A stretch of 64,000 nt of DNA from the NCBI GenBank assembly GCA_023213395.1, contig CM041465.1:85319741-85383740 (forward strand), given 5' to 3'. A program made the position numbers and the translations under genes. Below, one piece after another: positions 21,440 through 33,197 of this stretch. Numbering within the stretch: the stretch's first letter is position 1; each line of letters opens with the position of its first letter. This DNA is from Cycas panzhihuaensis. Its lineage: Eukaryota > Cycadophyta. The notes beneath the pieces were generated by a model. That model was not told where the DNA came from, did not search any database, and saw only the letters and a list, made by a program, of their open reading frames with translations.

Positions 21440-23520
21440 GTTGGTGCTCTTGCCTTTAGGTAGGCTCGCATTTTGTGTTTTGAGTTGGGCAACCCCAGCG
21501 GGTTGCGATGCTTTCCTTCCTTTTCCTTTTCGCTTTTCGCGGGCGTTGCATGCGGCGTTTTGTTAGAAGACCAATCGTCGCGTTTCATTCCATCGTCGAG
21601 CCCGTTTGGCAATGGAAGGTTACCGTCGATTGGGCCTACCAAACTCATGAGTTCCTTCGTCATTCCAGGAATCCACGGTGAGGCGAGGATTCCATCTATT
21701 ACCACGATGACCATTTCCACCGAAGATTTTGAGCCTTCCACTCATGGCTACTCGTGAGACCGCCACCCTGGCGAGCCTTACGAGGCGCACCTGGTCCCCT
21801 ACTTTGAAGTCGCCGACCTCGTATGGCTATGAGGATACCCCTCAGCGAATACTTTCGGCGATTCGTAGCGCCTCCTAGATGGTTAGCGGAGATGCTACAT
21901 AGCGTGGCGACTTCCTCATCCATGCCACGTCATCTGACGGTTGATCGTCCGCGCACACCGTCTATCTTGCGTGTCTACCGGCTCTAAGGCGAGTGTTGCG
22001 TTTCGTGGTCCCACTTCCTCGGGACGCATCTTTCCTCAACTCGGGGTTAGTATGCCTTGCTCAAACCAAGCGCGCGTTCCCTAGTAGGCCTCGAGGCCTG
22101 CTAAAGCGCCAGCCTTGACCATGTAGGACCCACTCCTCGTATGTCGAACAGGTTGGTGGTCCTTCTCTTCGTGCCCCGGGCTACGTCACAACAGGGGCGG
22201 GGAAACCACCTCGTGGACCCGTTGCACCCATATGGGGTCGCGCCACCTGGCCCTTACGGAGTGGGCAAAACAGGTCCCTCACCCCTGTTCAGGCGTCGCG
22301 ACTCCCGCCTCCTTTCGAGAACATCACCCCCTTCCCGAGGGGTGTTTCCTCAGGAGGGATGGGCACCCCATGGTTCCTTTGGGTCGTCGATCCCTTAGCG
22401 AGCAATGACACATCCTTTCGTGGACTATAGGTCGGCGCGTTGAGGACTAACGCCTCACCCTCTGAAGTCCCCAAATTTGATGGGACTAGAGCATGTCTTG
22501 ACTTTTCCATGGCGTGCATTGACGACCACATCTTGATGAAGCTCTTCCGCGATCCTTGCGGGCGGCCCTCAGTGGTTCTCAGCTGTAGGCCCATTCGATC
22601 TCCTCATTCCGGCTAGTGGGCGAGTTCGTCAACTATTTTGAGCGTAATGGCGCCCATTCGAGGCGGAATGAAGGCGCTTTGTCGCTCAAACAAGGTCACG
22701 ATGAGATGAGCCCGTGACTTTGTGCGGCGCTTTCACGACCTCCTTCACTCCACCAAGGCCACATTGCACGAGGAGTTGAAGAGGATCTCTTTGTCGATGC
22801 GCCCGCGAGGTGCATGTGGAATCCTCAAGATGGGGGCAACCACATGCGACTCGCCATCCGGTGTTTAGCTTTGGAGGCTATTGAGATCGAGGCGGGACTC
22901 GAAACCTCGCCCTCGCGGCGCCTCCTCGGCGAAGGAGACTAAACCTTAGGACCACCTCTCATCCGTGAGAGGACCGCTTACTTAGCCATCGATGAAGGAG
23001 TTAAAACTCAACCTCCTTCATCACCTACCCCTCACGGACCCGTCCGGCGGACTTCGTGCGGCACCCCCAAAGGGGCAACACCCAACCTTCTAGGAGGATC
23101 GATCCTCCCTTGAGAAGAGGTGGTGTTCTATCAGTGCTTCCACTGACAGCAGCGTTGCGGGCCCGGCACCCGCGATGCTCGCGACTCGTCCCCGTCGAGG
23201 CCCAACCTCGACCGGCCATTCATAGAACCCGTTCCCCAAGCATGGGGTTCAACAAAGAAACAGCGGGCAGGGACAAGTCTCCGTGCGTGGTAGAGGGAAG
23301 GGTGTCTTGCGATCGCCTTCCAGCGGTCTCCGCTCCATCACCTTGGCGGTCCGAAAGAAGGTGATCTCTTGAGACCACCCCTCTCGGTGCCTCGCGTCTG
23401 CGCCAACTTGATCCCTCTGGAGACCACTCCTCCGGAGATTCCCTTACTTCCAAGACTATTCGTGCGCCACAGGCGATTCGACTTTAGGAGGCCCTTGCAA
23501 CCCACGGGGAGGGTAAGCCC
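21440..23520 (+). pseudogene. E3 gag remnant
   Basis: DNA aligning to E2 12310-14940 with many short deletions. Recognisable pieces include the leader (ATGGAAGGTTACCGTCGATTGG at about 21611), the Tyr/Gly/Pro-rich segment around 22170-22280, the Gag-core DNA matching KQGHDEM around 22690 and the CLALEAIE segment around 22865, then the zinc-knuckle region near 23110. Reading frame changes every 20 to 60 codons, so no protein of useful length is encoded. Confidence 0.75.
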
Positions 23521-24830
23521 TTCTCCGTGGTCGAAGAGCTTCTCGGATGTCCATCATGGGCGTCTTGAGAAGTTGCCGGGCGGCGCTTCTCCTAGAAGCT
23601 CTTGGGTCGAGCGATGCGTCGCACGCGCTGGTGCGACCCCAGTGGCGAACCCACTATTTCTTTCGACCTAGAGATCTTCCCGTCAGTGGGAGGGGCGCGG
23701 TGGAACTTCCCTTTCACTATCACGATAGATACTCAGGTGCGTTGCGAAGCGCCGTTGACAGCGGTTCTTAGTCAGCGCCATGCCCTGCGCGTTATGCAAG
23801 AGCTTGGCGTTTCTTGGAACCCGTTCCATGGCGTTGTCAAACTATAATGATGCAGAAGACTCCTTTGGGATTTACCCTCGAGGATAAGCGACATTGTGAG
23901 TCCTCGATGTTGATGTCGATTATAACTTTGCTCTTGGGTCGACCATGGCTTGACCAAATGGGGCCGTGTGTTCCACCGTTGGGGCAACTCAAATTTGTCC
24001 ATAATGGACAAATAAAAGTTGTCCTCGATCGCTCGCCAAACGGGCAAGCCATAGCTAAGGGGAGTAAGCCGCCTACGTCTCGGCTTTCTGTCGGAATCCC
24101 GATTCCTCCTCCAGAAGAAGGCCGCACCTTCTTCTCTATGGGTATCTCGGGTCCCATGGGGAGGAAGAGGACCTTCCTCACGGTTTCGTTCCTCGCGCTT
24201 GTGTAGGACATCTACAGTCCTAGAGTTACTCCCATGACCCCTTTTGTGGTTGGTAGGGTTACTTTCACGGGTCGCATGACATTCGCGCATTCGACTTTTC
24301 CATCCCATCACCCCGTAGGTGATGATGTGGAGAGTCTTCCTCTAGCTTTGAACCTCTCCTGCTACCCTCTCGGCTTCTCTCGCGGATGGCAGGCGGTCTT
24401 GAGCTTCCCCCCCTATCGCTCCGCGCCATCCGTCACCTCGCCCATGCAGTCAAGTCCTCGATGGAGTGGACTACTTGAAGATAGCGAGGCCTTGTTGGAA
24501 CTTCCATACCAAGTCCGCCTCTGGTCACCACAAGCTTGGCCACGGAAGGTCTTGGCTATTGGGTCCCCTTTAGCAGGCCAATCCTCTCTCCGTTTCCCCT
24601 TCACATCGATCTTGCCCCTCCACTTGAGGAGGAATGCCATGTGCATGGGGCAACCCGGGACATAGTCCTTGCCGGATCGGGTCATCAAGAGGTGAGGAGT
24701 ATACCCTCGAATTCGCGATGTGTTCGCATGGGAATACTCGGACATGAAGGGCATCGACCCCTCCATCGTCACGCACAACCGACCTTCCACGGCGCTCGCC
24801 CGTGCGTCGGGCGGCGTCCTTCACCCAAAA
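23521..24830 (+). pseudogene. E3 protease and linker remnant
   Basis: Protease DNA is recognisable from the match to GKPFSVVEELL (about 23515) through the active-site region (about 23735-23775, now reading AVDSGS, out of frame on both sides) to the GRPWLDQMG segment at about 23937-23965. The linker follows, with matches to GYLDEDE-type acidic blocks, the DYLEDSEALLELP stretch near 24470 and the KGIDPSIVTHN block at about 24750-24780. Frames shift repeatedly. Confidence 0.7.
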
Positions 24831-25860
24831 CTTTAAGATGGAGATCGAGAAGCTTTTGGATCGGGACTCATTTCTTCTATCGACTACAAAGTGGGTGTCC
24901 AACATCGTCCGTTGCCAAAAAGCGGGTCCATTCGCATTGTGTCGACTTTCGCGACATAAACAGGACAACTTCCCTCTTCCTTCATCGATCAAATCATCGA
25001 TTTTGAAGTTATGTCCTTGATGGATGGCTTCTGATCAAATCTCTCACGACGCCACAAGGCGGCCTTCACCACGCCATGGGGTGTCTTTGCCAATGCCCTT
25101 GATCTTAAAAGGGGGCCACGGCCATGCATTTCATCTTCCATGACCTCATCAACAACACGTTGGAGGTCTTCATGACGACATGATGGGTCTCTCTCGTGCG
25201 GGGCCCATCATCCCTCGCATAGCGCGATCTTGGCGAGATCTGTAAGTACCATGTTAGTCTAAACAGCTTAAGTGCGTGTTTAAGCTCCTCGGTTTCCTTG
25301 TGTCGGATCGACGGATAAGGTCAAGGCGATCTTTGACATCGCCTCCTAGGACCCAGCGACAAATCAAGTCGTTCCTAGGTAGGCTTGGTTTCTTGAGGCG
25401 TTTTTGGCGGACTTCGCCATAGCGTAAACCTCTACAAACCTATTGAACCCTTTTGTATGGTCGGATAAGGCCCAAAAGTCTTCGTGGGGCTCGAGGCTCT
25501 CGTTTAGCCCCTACGTTGGCGCCTCCTCGCCGATAGACCTTTCATCCTCTACGCCGCATCCAGGAGCAGATGAGTCCACAGGCGGATGCTCGCGGGAAGA
25601 TGATTCGAGGGGCCGAAAGGGCCATTATTTCATCGGTAGCACCCTCGTTGTCAAACTATCCTCCGTAGAAAGGAATGTCTCTCCTTGGTCCCGCACCCAG
25701 AAGTTTCGACATTACTACCACCAAGGTGATCGTCTCCCTTGCGTTATTGCTCACCGGTCGGTTGTGGGTGGGGCGGAACGTTTCTGCTTCAAGAGTCGAC
25801 TTGCGGATCGTTAACGAAGTCGGTGAAGGGAATGGTTGTTCATCCTGATGACGATTCCTT
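24831..25860 (+). pseudogene. E3 RT and RNase H remnant
   Basis: Aligns with E2 16545-17880. KMEIEKLLD (about 24834) opens RT. The catalytic FMDDMM region is present at about 25168-25185, but one base short, so the frame is lost inside the active site itself. The FLGRLGFLRRF region is found near 25368-25400 and RNase H pieces to about 25810. Non-functional. Confidence 0.75.
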
Positions 25861-26950
25861 CCCGACAGTCTATTATGGTAGTCAGGAGGCCTTTCCTCAC
25901 CTTCGTCACGATATTTGACTCGAGGAATATCGCCAACAAGGTTGGGTCGGCGTGTCGCGGCCGTAGGCAACACCTCCTCGTGGGCGGGGTGTTGTACAAG
26001 ATCTTCGGCGGGATCTTGCTCATTGCGTCGCTCGAAGCGGACGGATCTCGCGAATGCCACCACGGCATTTGTGGGGGCCACTTTGGGGCCCAAAGTCGAT
26101 CCTTCGCATGGGCTATTCTTGGTAGTCACATTTAAGGGCGCCCATGCTGCCCTTAGATCTGGCGTTGTCGGCCAGCGTCACCCACGTCTTGGTCAGGGCG
26201 TTGCATCCTATCGTGTCTCGTGGCCCTTTTCCCAATGGGGTCTCGACCTCATTGGGGCTATGTAGCCCTCTTACGGGCGGCATAAATTTATTCTACCGCT
26301 CACAAAGTACTTTACTAAATGGAGGCAATCCCCACATCCACTACCTGGCAAGGCGATAGCCACCTCTGTCGCTTTGGGATCCGGCGTCCTAATCACGGAT
26401 AATGGGACTCCCAATAAGGAGATGGATGAATTATGCGAGAAGTTCAAGATCTGCGCATAAGACATCATCCTTATTACCCTCGAATCCTTCAACAAGCGCT
26501 CATTGGCATCCTAAAGAAGGCGGTTGCTCGGTCTCAGCGGGCGGCATATCCAGCCCTATGGGCTTATCGTACCTCTGGGATGACCCCATTCGTTGGTGTA
26601 TGGGCAGGCGATACTCCCATTGGAAGTGGAGATCCCTTCTCTTGGGTTTCCTTGAGGCCTCATCGATGAGGAGTACTATTCGTCGAGCTCGCCTCCTCGA
26701 CCTCGAAGCCACGGATGAGCGCTTAGCGGCTACCAAGCGAACCTCGCTTGAAGGCCGTCTGCGAGCGACAAGCGCCGTGTCCGGGGACCATGTCCTCAGG
26801 CGGAATATCTCCACGATCGCTTGGCCAAATTCGGGCCCAAGTGGGTGGGTCCTCGTTCTCGGCGACCTCGATACGGGCGCTCACGGGATCGCCACCTTGG
26901 ATGGCTTGGAATTTGAAAAGGCGGTCGGAAATTCCTCAAAGTTCTCGTGA
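25861..26950 (+). pseudogene. E3 integrase remnant
   Basis: The ECHHGICGGHFG zinc-binding segment is intact at about 26053-26090. The first catalytic Asp block (GLDLIGAM) lies at about 26240-26264 and the second (LITDNGT) at about 26388-26410; the third region is shortened, with most of the QANGQ codons deleted before an ESFNK-like match near 26483. The C-terminal match ends at TGA about 26948-26950, like E2. Frames shift several times. Confidence 0.75.
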
Positions 26951-26967
26951 TTTCCATCCCTTGCTCA

Positions 26968-27205
26968 AAGCGAGCCTAAACTACAATCTCAAATTGTTCT
27001 CATTCTTCCCGATCACGGGTGGAATGGCAATTTGAGATGGATTCTTTCTAACCGCTTGAGCCTAAACTACAATCTCAAATTGTTCTCATTCTTCCCAATC
27101 ACGGGTGGAATGGCAATTTGAGATAGTTCTTCGAGCCTAAACTACCATCTTAGGTTGTCCCCATTCCTCCTAGCTGCGGGTTGAATGGCAATTTAAGGTG
27201 GATTT
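26968..27205 (+). repeat. Three tandem copies of a post-integrase stem-loop block, E3
   Basis: Three tandem units of 75 to 88 bp, each starting GAGCCTAAACTAC and each containing a long hairpin: 26986-27038 and 27072-27124 (ATCTCAAATTG pairing exactly with CAATTTGAGAT, plus CATTC with GAATG nearer the loop) and 27145-27201 (CCATCTTAGGTT pairing with AATTTAAGGTGG). E2 has one copy. The first two units are almost identical and look like a local duplication. They begin about 20 bases after the integrase stop. Confidence 0.8.
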
Positions 27206-27880
27206 TCTTGATTTAGCTTCCGGTTCCCAGCGGAACCGCGTTCCGTGAGCTCTTGGGAACCTCTGTCTTCCTATTTTGGGCACTCCCCAAATTAGTATCG
27301 TTACTCCCCTTTTCCATGCTTGTCGTTTCCTTTGCACATTCCGCTATGCTCCCTCGTGGACATGTATGTCGCCCCATCCTCTAACCTCACACCTCTCGAT
27401 CGCCTCTACTCACGGTGGATGTGTGTGCTTAGATATATGGTAGTACATGGAAGGAAACACATACTTTCAATAAGATATCTACAACAAAAATGCATATACG
27501 CACATTTGCATTTCTAAAACAAACAAATATTTACAACATATAAACATTTACAACATACGAAAATATCCATTTACGAAAATAAATCATGCATGCTACCTCT
27601 ACCATACATGGTACACCATTTCATGTCAAAATGGGGTTCCAATTGCCGTATGTATATATATATCAAAATGTCATAGTACATCGTGTGTGTGGGAAGCGGG
27701 GTCCTTGCGGGGGAGTACAATCATGTGAGCCTACATATGACCCCACAGGCCCGCGCTTGCGGATCTCCAGCTACTGGCTGCTGCTACGCCCGATCACGGG
27801 TCCCATCTCTGGCCTCGTGATCCCTCTCCTGGGACCACGTCCTGCGAGCTCCTCACAGGCCTCCGAGTTGCCTCGCTCGC
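27206..27880 (+). other. E3 post-integrase non-coding block
   Basis: Aligns with E2 33254-33928: CTCTTGGGAACCTCTG, CTCCCTCGTGGACATG, ACATGGAAGGAAACACA and TTTCATGTCAAAATGGGG blocks occur in the same order, ending in a short TATATATAT run (about 27651-27662) where E2 has a long TA tract. No sense coding region is recognisable. Strand is that of the element. Confidence 0.6.
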
Positions 27881-29454
27881 CTCGTCAAGGCGTCTCGGGG
27901 TCGTGGCCATTTGTGCGGGTGTGTGTCCGGCTCTGCTCGACCTCGAGACCATCGGGCCACCAGTGGACGGTTTGGATGCGGTCCCTCTCGCCCGTAGTCC
28001 CTCCTCGACTACTCTCGCCTGTCCTCCGACGCCTTAAGGCGTTCCTCTGGGGCGAGGCGAGTCTCGTATCTCTATCCTCGGCTCACTCACGGCTCCCTGC
28101 ACTGGACTGTCCTCGTGGCTCGTCAGCCGCCCACAGTCGCGTCGAGCTCTCCGGACTTGGGCCTCAGAACCCCGGATATCTCGTACTCGTCCAGGCGAAT
28201 GCCTCCATGTAAGCTCCACCGTCTGGGCGCATCCTTTGGATGGGCGGTTGCCCCTGCGTAGACACGAGGGAACAACTCCTCACCGCGGCCTCAACAGTCT
28301 GGACCTCGCTACACCCGCGATGCAACATGCCATGCATCGGTGTACCCTCGATATAAATCAAATCAAATCAAAATTCTATCTAGATGTCACGACTAGCAGG
28401 GCAGTTAGGTCTCACTGCTGCCGGGCCCTCTGCTCGGCGACATCTTCCTCTCTGGCTCCCTTGATGGCGGGTGCCTCATCCTCGAGCACGTCCTGCGCCT
28501 CTGCCTCATCCTCGGTAGGGACGGCTCGACTCTCCTCCGGATCTCCTCACGATCAACGCCTGCTGCGCCTCTGCCTCCTGCCCCTCCTGTGGCGACTCGG
28601 GTGATCATTGCGGTCCACGGTGGTGTGATGGGCCGGCCCGTCGTCACCATCGTCGTCACCATCGTCGTCACTATCCTCGATGGGTGCTCCTCCCTGCTGC
28701 GTCATCGCCGCCCACCTCACCATCGTATGGATCCGCCACATAACTGCAGCCGGTGAGGAGGTCGGCGATGTCGTCGACCGACCGGGACATGAGGGGTCCT
28801 CTGTCCCTCTAAGCCGCGTCGCCACTGTGGACCATCGGGGCCCACCTCGATATGAGGCGGTCCCCTGGTGCTGCTTTGCGAAATGGTCAAAGAACGACCG
28901 GAGCAATGTCTTTGTATGACGGGCCTCCTCTCCCGAGCCTCGATCGCATCTAGTTGGGCGGCGAGGTTCGCCACAACTAAGTAGCCCAATCCATCCTCTC
29001 GCCGGCGTCTTTGTCCACCGGCCTCACAGGATCTCCACTTTAGGAGATCAGGAGCAGGATGCATAATAAAATGAGCTTCCTGAGGAATCCTCGACATGGA
29101 GAGGAGCCCTCTCCCGCCATCTGTCTCCCAGTGAGGAACTGGGCCGCCTGTGTGTCTTTGCCTCATTTCAAGCGGCGCCCTCAATCTCAGGCCTCCCGCC
29201 CGGCACCCCGGGGATCGCGACATCCTGCGGAGTAATGGTGGCGTCCCTATCCGAGGTAGGTGAAACACATGCCTCCTCCTATCCCGACACAATGTCCACA
29301 GTCTACGATCGGAGCAGTCTTGAGGGGTCTTCAAGGCCTTGTATGCATCTCTTCTAGCCGCCTTGTCCTCCTCAGTCGGCGGCTCTAAGCTACTCGAATG
29401 GATGTTCTCGCGGTTGTCCACCGCGATAGCCTGCAATCGGTCATAGTCGATCAA
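27881..29454 (-). pseudogene. E3 antisense PMD-like gene remnant
   Basis: On the strand opposite to the element, a frame of 245 codons (29454-28717) begins near LQAIAVDNREN, then CRDRRRHVFHLPRIGT, the N-terminal signature of plant-mobile-domain (PMD, aminotransferase-like) proteins, and later DGLGYLVVANLAAQLDAIE. After a frameshift the 28906-28553 frame gives FFDHFAKQHQG, LRGTEDP and an Asp-rich run. The intron position of the E2 gene corresponds to about 28310-28420, with damaged splice sites; beyond it AQGQPPIQ and GAYME-type segments match E2 exon 2. Same architecture as E2 33929-35934. Function unknown; PMD proteins in plants include MAIN/MAIL and transposon-borne forms. Confidence 0.6.
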
Positions 29455-29586
29455 GAGTCGGTCTCTAGCGTCTATCCCTATGTCTTTTCTTGGTAGTTTG
29501 GCCTTTTTATGTTTTCGACTTTACTGCGTCTGCTACGAACTGCTAAGTTCGAGGCCCCGCGGCGATCGTCTGTTGAGATCTCATGG

Positions 29587-29611
29587 CAAAGATCGCGGTC
29601 CGCGATCTTTG
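29587..29611. repeat. Perfect 12-bp palindrome upstream of antisense gene, E3
   Basis: CAAAGATCGCGG and its exact reverse complement CCGCGATCTTTG are separated by one base. The E2 equivalent (36101-36126) has CCAAG/CTTGG at the ends, a paired change that keeps the stem. Confidence 0.8.
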
Positions 29612-29910
29612 ACCTTCAAAAATGAAATTTTGCCCCGAAAATCAAAATTTACGATGGACCGCCTCTTCTTGGGTCCGATTCGGACTCGGAGGCCTAATCG
29701 CCCATAAGGCGTGGAAAGCATTTAAATTCAATGAAGAGCGATGAAATTCAAATTGCAAATTCACTAGGTATCGTAGGATCCACGGATCAGTCGTGATCGT
29801 CATCTCGTTTCCTTGTCTCCTCGCTCCGATCTTCGGATCGTCCTCGGTGTGTTGCGTCGTAAGGAAAAGGCTACGGTTTGGTGAAAATGAATCCGGTTTT
29901 CATTGATTTT

Positions 29911-29920
29911 CCTTATATGG
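29911..29920 (-). promoter_or_regulatory. Candidate antisense TATA motif, E3
   Basis: The minus strand reads CCATATAAGG followed by AAAATCAATGAAAA, matching the E2 motif at 36551-36560 in sequence and in position about 450 bases upstream of the antisense reading frame. Probable promoter remnant. Confidence 0.35.
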
Positions 29921-30129
29921 GGGGTTTTGGCTTCGTCGGGACCGTCTCACACGACGCCTTTGCCTTCAGCCATGGCGCTCCATGGGCGCCCTTCTTCTTC
30001 CTCTTACGAAAGCATTTATGGCGCTTTTATGGTCGCATTTTGGGGGCCCTTGCATGCCCGAGTTTATACTCGTTTGGCTCGTTGAGCTCGTTTTTAGCCT
30101 GGAGCTCGAAGGAAGTGTTCCCCGTCTGG

Positions 30130-30640
30130 GGCACGTTTTGCTTCGAAGCAACTTTGGCTCGCTCTCGGGTAGCCTCGTGCTAGGTCCTCCTACCTCCGCG
30201 CCCACCGTGTTCGCTATTCGAGTCTTCGTGTTGCTTGCATTGCTATTTGTTGCCGAGTTACCATGTCTCTCCTCATTTTCACCGATGGTGGAAGTCGCGG
30301 CAACCGGGCCTTCTTGCGTGGATTCTTCGTAGTCCCTCGGGCATGATTACATGCTCGAATCTTTCTTCCCGAGGCTACCACGGCCGTTATTGAAGCCCCG
30401 ATGCTCTTCGTTTCCATCAAGGGTCTATTGTGTTGTTTTGCGATTCTCGGTTGTGGTGTCCCACCTCACCCAGTTTACAGTGCGGTGCCCTCACCGAGAA
30501 CCCGTCCCTCGGCTCGTTTCTCATCGGTGGATATTATATCGAGGCACCTCAATCGCCTCATCCTTGGCGTCGCCTCTCTTCTTGATGGCCGGTGAGGCTT
30601 GCTGCCGCGCCCGTGTCTCTAGTTGCGAGTTAGTTAGATG
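30130..30640 (+). pseudogene. E3 second (archaeal-type) RNase H remnant
   Basis: ATG at about 30262 opens SLLIFTDGGSRGNR, matching the first RNase H active-site block of E2 (37087), but the frame then breaks. Later DNA matches (CCGAGGCTACCA around 30370, TTTTGCGATTCTCGG around 30434, GGCACCTCAATCGCCTCATCC around 30543) follow the E2 order with deletions. The upstream 29920-30260 aligns with the E2 leader of this ORF (36560-37086). Confidence 0.65.
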
Positions 30641-30890
30641 CGCTTGCCATTTCTTTGGATGCCTGCTACTTCATATTGCACCTTGGTAGCGGGGCATCGT
30701 CCTTCTTGCTCTCGATGTTTAGGCGGCGTGGCGTTGTCCTCGTCTCGCCGCCCTTGTCCACGCGTTCGCCACGACACTTGCCGCACCCTTGGACCACGTC
30801 GCTCTTTATTGTTTATATATATATGCATGTGCTACTCATGTTTCTTGGTTGTGATTCGCCATCACATTACGCTCTCAAGCAGTGAGGCTC

Positions 30891-33192
30891 GGTATCGAGG
30901 AATGGACTTGCGACACATCGACGAGTTTGTGCGGTATATGCCTTTACTTTGCTTACTTATGATCGTTGCGAATTGGGAATGGTTTGATTGACATGTGCTG
31001 TCCATATGCACTGTTTGATTGCTTGTTCATTATGCATGTGCCCTGGCACCTTTAGCCTATGACGACTCACAGTGAGGGGCATTCATCGAATGCGACACCG
31101 TATGGCGTACAACCACCCACGACGTCTCCATGGTCTTGGGATGCTTGTTTATGCGTGTTACCGCTTATGTTGCAAACCCTTTCTAAGCTGGTTTAACCCT
31201 TGGTTAGGTCTTTTTTTGAGCACATGCCCACGACCTAAAGCTGCTCTTGACTAATGTATTTTGAGTTTAATTTATGATTTTACCTTAAAACCCGATTTCT
31301 TACTTTAATTTTTTTTTGTTTGGCCTGTAAATTGGAGTTTGATAAACTTATGCAGCTAAGTTTATCGTTTAAAATTTAAAAGAGAAACCATAGGCGCGAT
31401 TTTTCCGGCGTGGCTCTAATCTGTTGGAGGCGCGGGCCCCAACGTTCACTCGCTTCACTCAAGACATAAAACCATTTTTCATTCATTGGCTTCATTATTC
31501 ACCTCACTTTTCAACTTTCCTAGAGCATTTTTTCACAAAGAGACAAAGAACAAAATTGATAAGAGACATCCTCCTACTGTGGATCGAGGTACAAAGGCTT
31601 TGGAGTTCCATTCGTTCTAAGCACTCTTCCTCTTCATACATTCTCAAGGCTTTCAAGAGGATTTTTCACCAAGAAAGACCATCTAAGGAGCCATTTCCAA
31701 GCTTTTGACTTGCATGAGGTTCCACTACCTTATTCTCTTGCAAGGGACATGCAACAACACCTCATAGGCATTGTTTGGACCGCTGCACCAAGCTTCCAAG
31801 GACCCACATGCTCTCATTTCTCATCATTGAGGTATTTGGTGTCCCTTGTTAAGTGCTTTTTTGCTTATTTCTTCATTGCTTACTTGCAAATCTTTTCCTC
31901 TCTTTGTGCATGTATTTCCTTGAGTTTCCCTTGATCATTTGATGCAAATAACCGTAGCGGTTGTGGCCCATTGGAGTGTTGCCCTAGGCTAGGCCTAGTT
32001 TCTCACTTGCCCGACTAAACCCATCCTTTTCCTCCAACCCTTCTCTTTCGCCATTTCTTGGGCAAATAAAGGGTTACACGAGGGTTAGAGGGAGATAGGC
32101 GGTTAGTCCCCGATCTTAGTCCTACTCCCCAAGGGTTAGTCCCTTATCCTCTCCCCTTTATCTCCAGCTTTTGCTTAGGAAGCGGGGTTAGAGAAGCTTT
32201 GGAGAGTCGGTTTGAATACCCGTCTTGGTATAGGCTATCCGTTGCTACAGGCCCGGCATCTGTTACATGCTAGCATCGCTTCCCTTATATCCTGTGGAGA
32301 CCTCTGTGGGTGAGTTAGCCATCCCGAGGCTACACTCGATCCGTTTAGTGCGTTGGTGGTGTATGTCGATTGCATATGTGTCGTGTGACTTCGTTTCCTT
32401 TCATTGCATGTTAGTGCCTAGCAAGTATCTTCCTAGCTTAGTTTATTTTACTTGCGGCACATATATACATACCTTTTTGTATCTCGTAGCCTCTCTCTCG
32501 AGAGGAAGGTATTACCTTATTTGCTTGCGGGAGCGTTGAACAAAGGCGCATAGGGTCGACCCATTGGTCGGCGCTTGTTTGGTACGTTCTCCCTTTTGTT
32601 TATGTCGCTTTGAGCTTTCTTTTCTATCGTTTCGGTTTAGTTAGTGTTTATTTGCTTTCGGGAGGTAAGTGATCCCCATCAAGCTCCAACCCGACCGCGA
32701 CACGAGAAGGGCGGCGGGAGGAAGCCGTGATCTAACACTGCGTCTCCGGGATCCGGTATTCTTCGCTCACCTTCCATACTCTTTTTCGTGCTCTTACGTT
32801 CCTTTACACTTGCTTTAGTAGTTAAAGAACATAAGAAAAAGGGAAGAAATAACTATTTAGTTTGTACTTGCTTTTACTCTGCATTTACTTTACTTGTACA
32901 TTTCTTTGCTATACCGCGTATTATGGTATTTGAGATCCTGTGGCCGATCCCTCCTTAGGCTCTTGCATATATTTTGTGACACGTTCGGTTGGTTGCCCCT
33001 TCGCTTTCTCATTGCCTTGAGAAGTAGCGGTTCCTTTTCCCTTCCGGCCATCCGAAGGGTAGGAGGGTCTCGCCTGGCACCTTGCGATCCGGACGTCCGC
33101 CAGGTATGATCCTCGTTCTTTAGCCTATTAGCCCTGTGGTTTTGTGTCCTTCCCGCTAGGCGTTGGATCATTGCCCCGTGGAGAGCGTTTCA
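30891..33192 (+). repeat. E3 3' LTR, about 2.3 kb
   Basis: Begins within GTATCGAGGAATGGACTTGCGACAC (the first bases of the LTR and the polypurine tract have been deleted) and ends GAGAGCGTTTCA at 33192, directly before the actac duplication. It is the partner of 19141-21418. It carries the donor-like GGAGGTAAGTGATCC at about 32660. The frames inside are not conserved as protein. Confidence 0.8.
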
Positions 33193-33197
33193 ACTAC
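33193..33197. repeat. E3 target-site duplication, right (actac)
   Basis: Exact copy of 19136-19140; E2 sequence resumes here at the foot of its post-integrase hairpin. Confidence 0.85.

Larger units (their letters stand above)
19141..33192 (+). mobile_element. E3: same-family element inserted in E2
   Basis: A 14.05 kb element with 5' LTR 19141-21418, shortened primer site at 21419, remnants of gag-pol to 26950, 3' region with the antisense gene remnant and second RNase H remnant, and 3' LTR 30891-33192, bounded by actac. Gene order equals E2. Despite being inserted after E2, it is far more broken: short deletions occur every few tens of bases, so no pol domain can be read in one frame. It is notably rich in CG dinucleotides compared with E2. 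See findings for possible explanations. Confidence 0.85.

Noticed and set aside
22141-26950. Many short frames on both strands of E3
   Set aside because: They are fragments of one broken gag-pol; minus-strand ones are shadows. Listed only as domain remnants.
26968-27205. Possible CRISPR-like repeat array
   Set aside because: Three tandem units without spacers in a plant retroelement; a tandem duplication of a hairpin block, not a CRISPR.
28717-28919. Plus-strand frames through 28680-28919 and 34672-35116 rich in Ser/Pro
   Set aside because: They are the opposite strand of the Asp-rich linker of the antisense gene; conservation between E2 and E3 favours the minus-strand reading.
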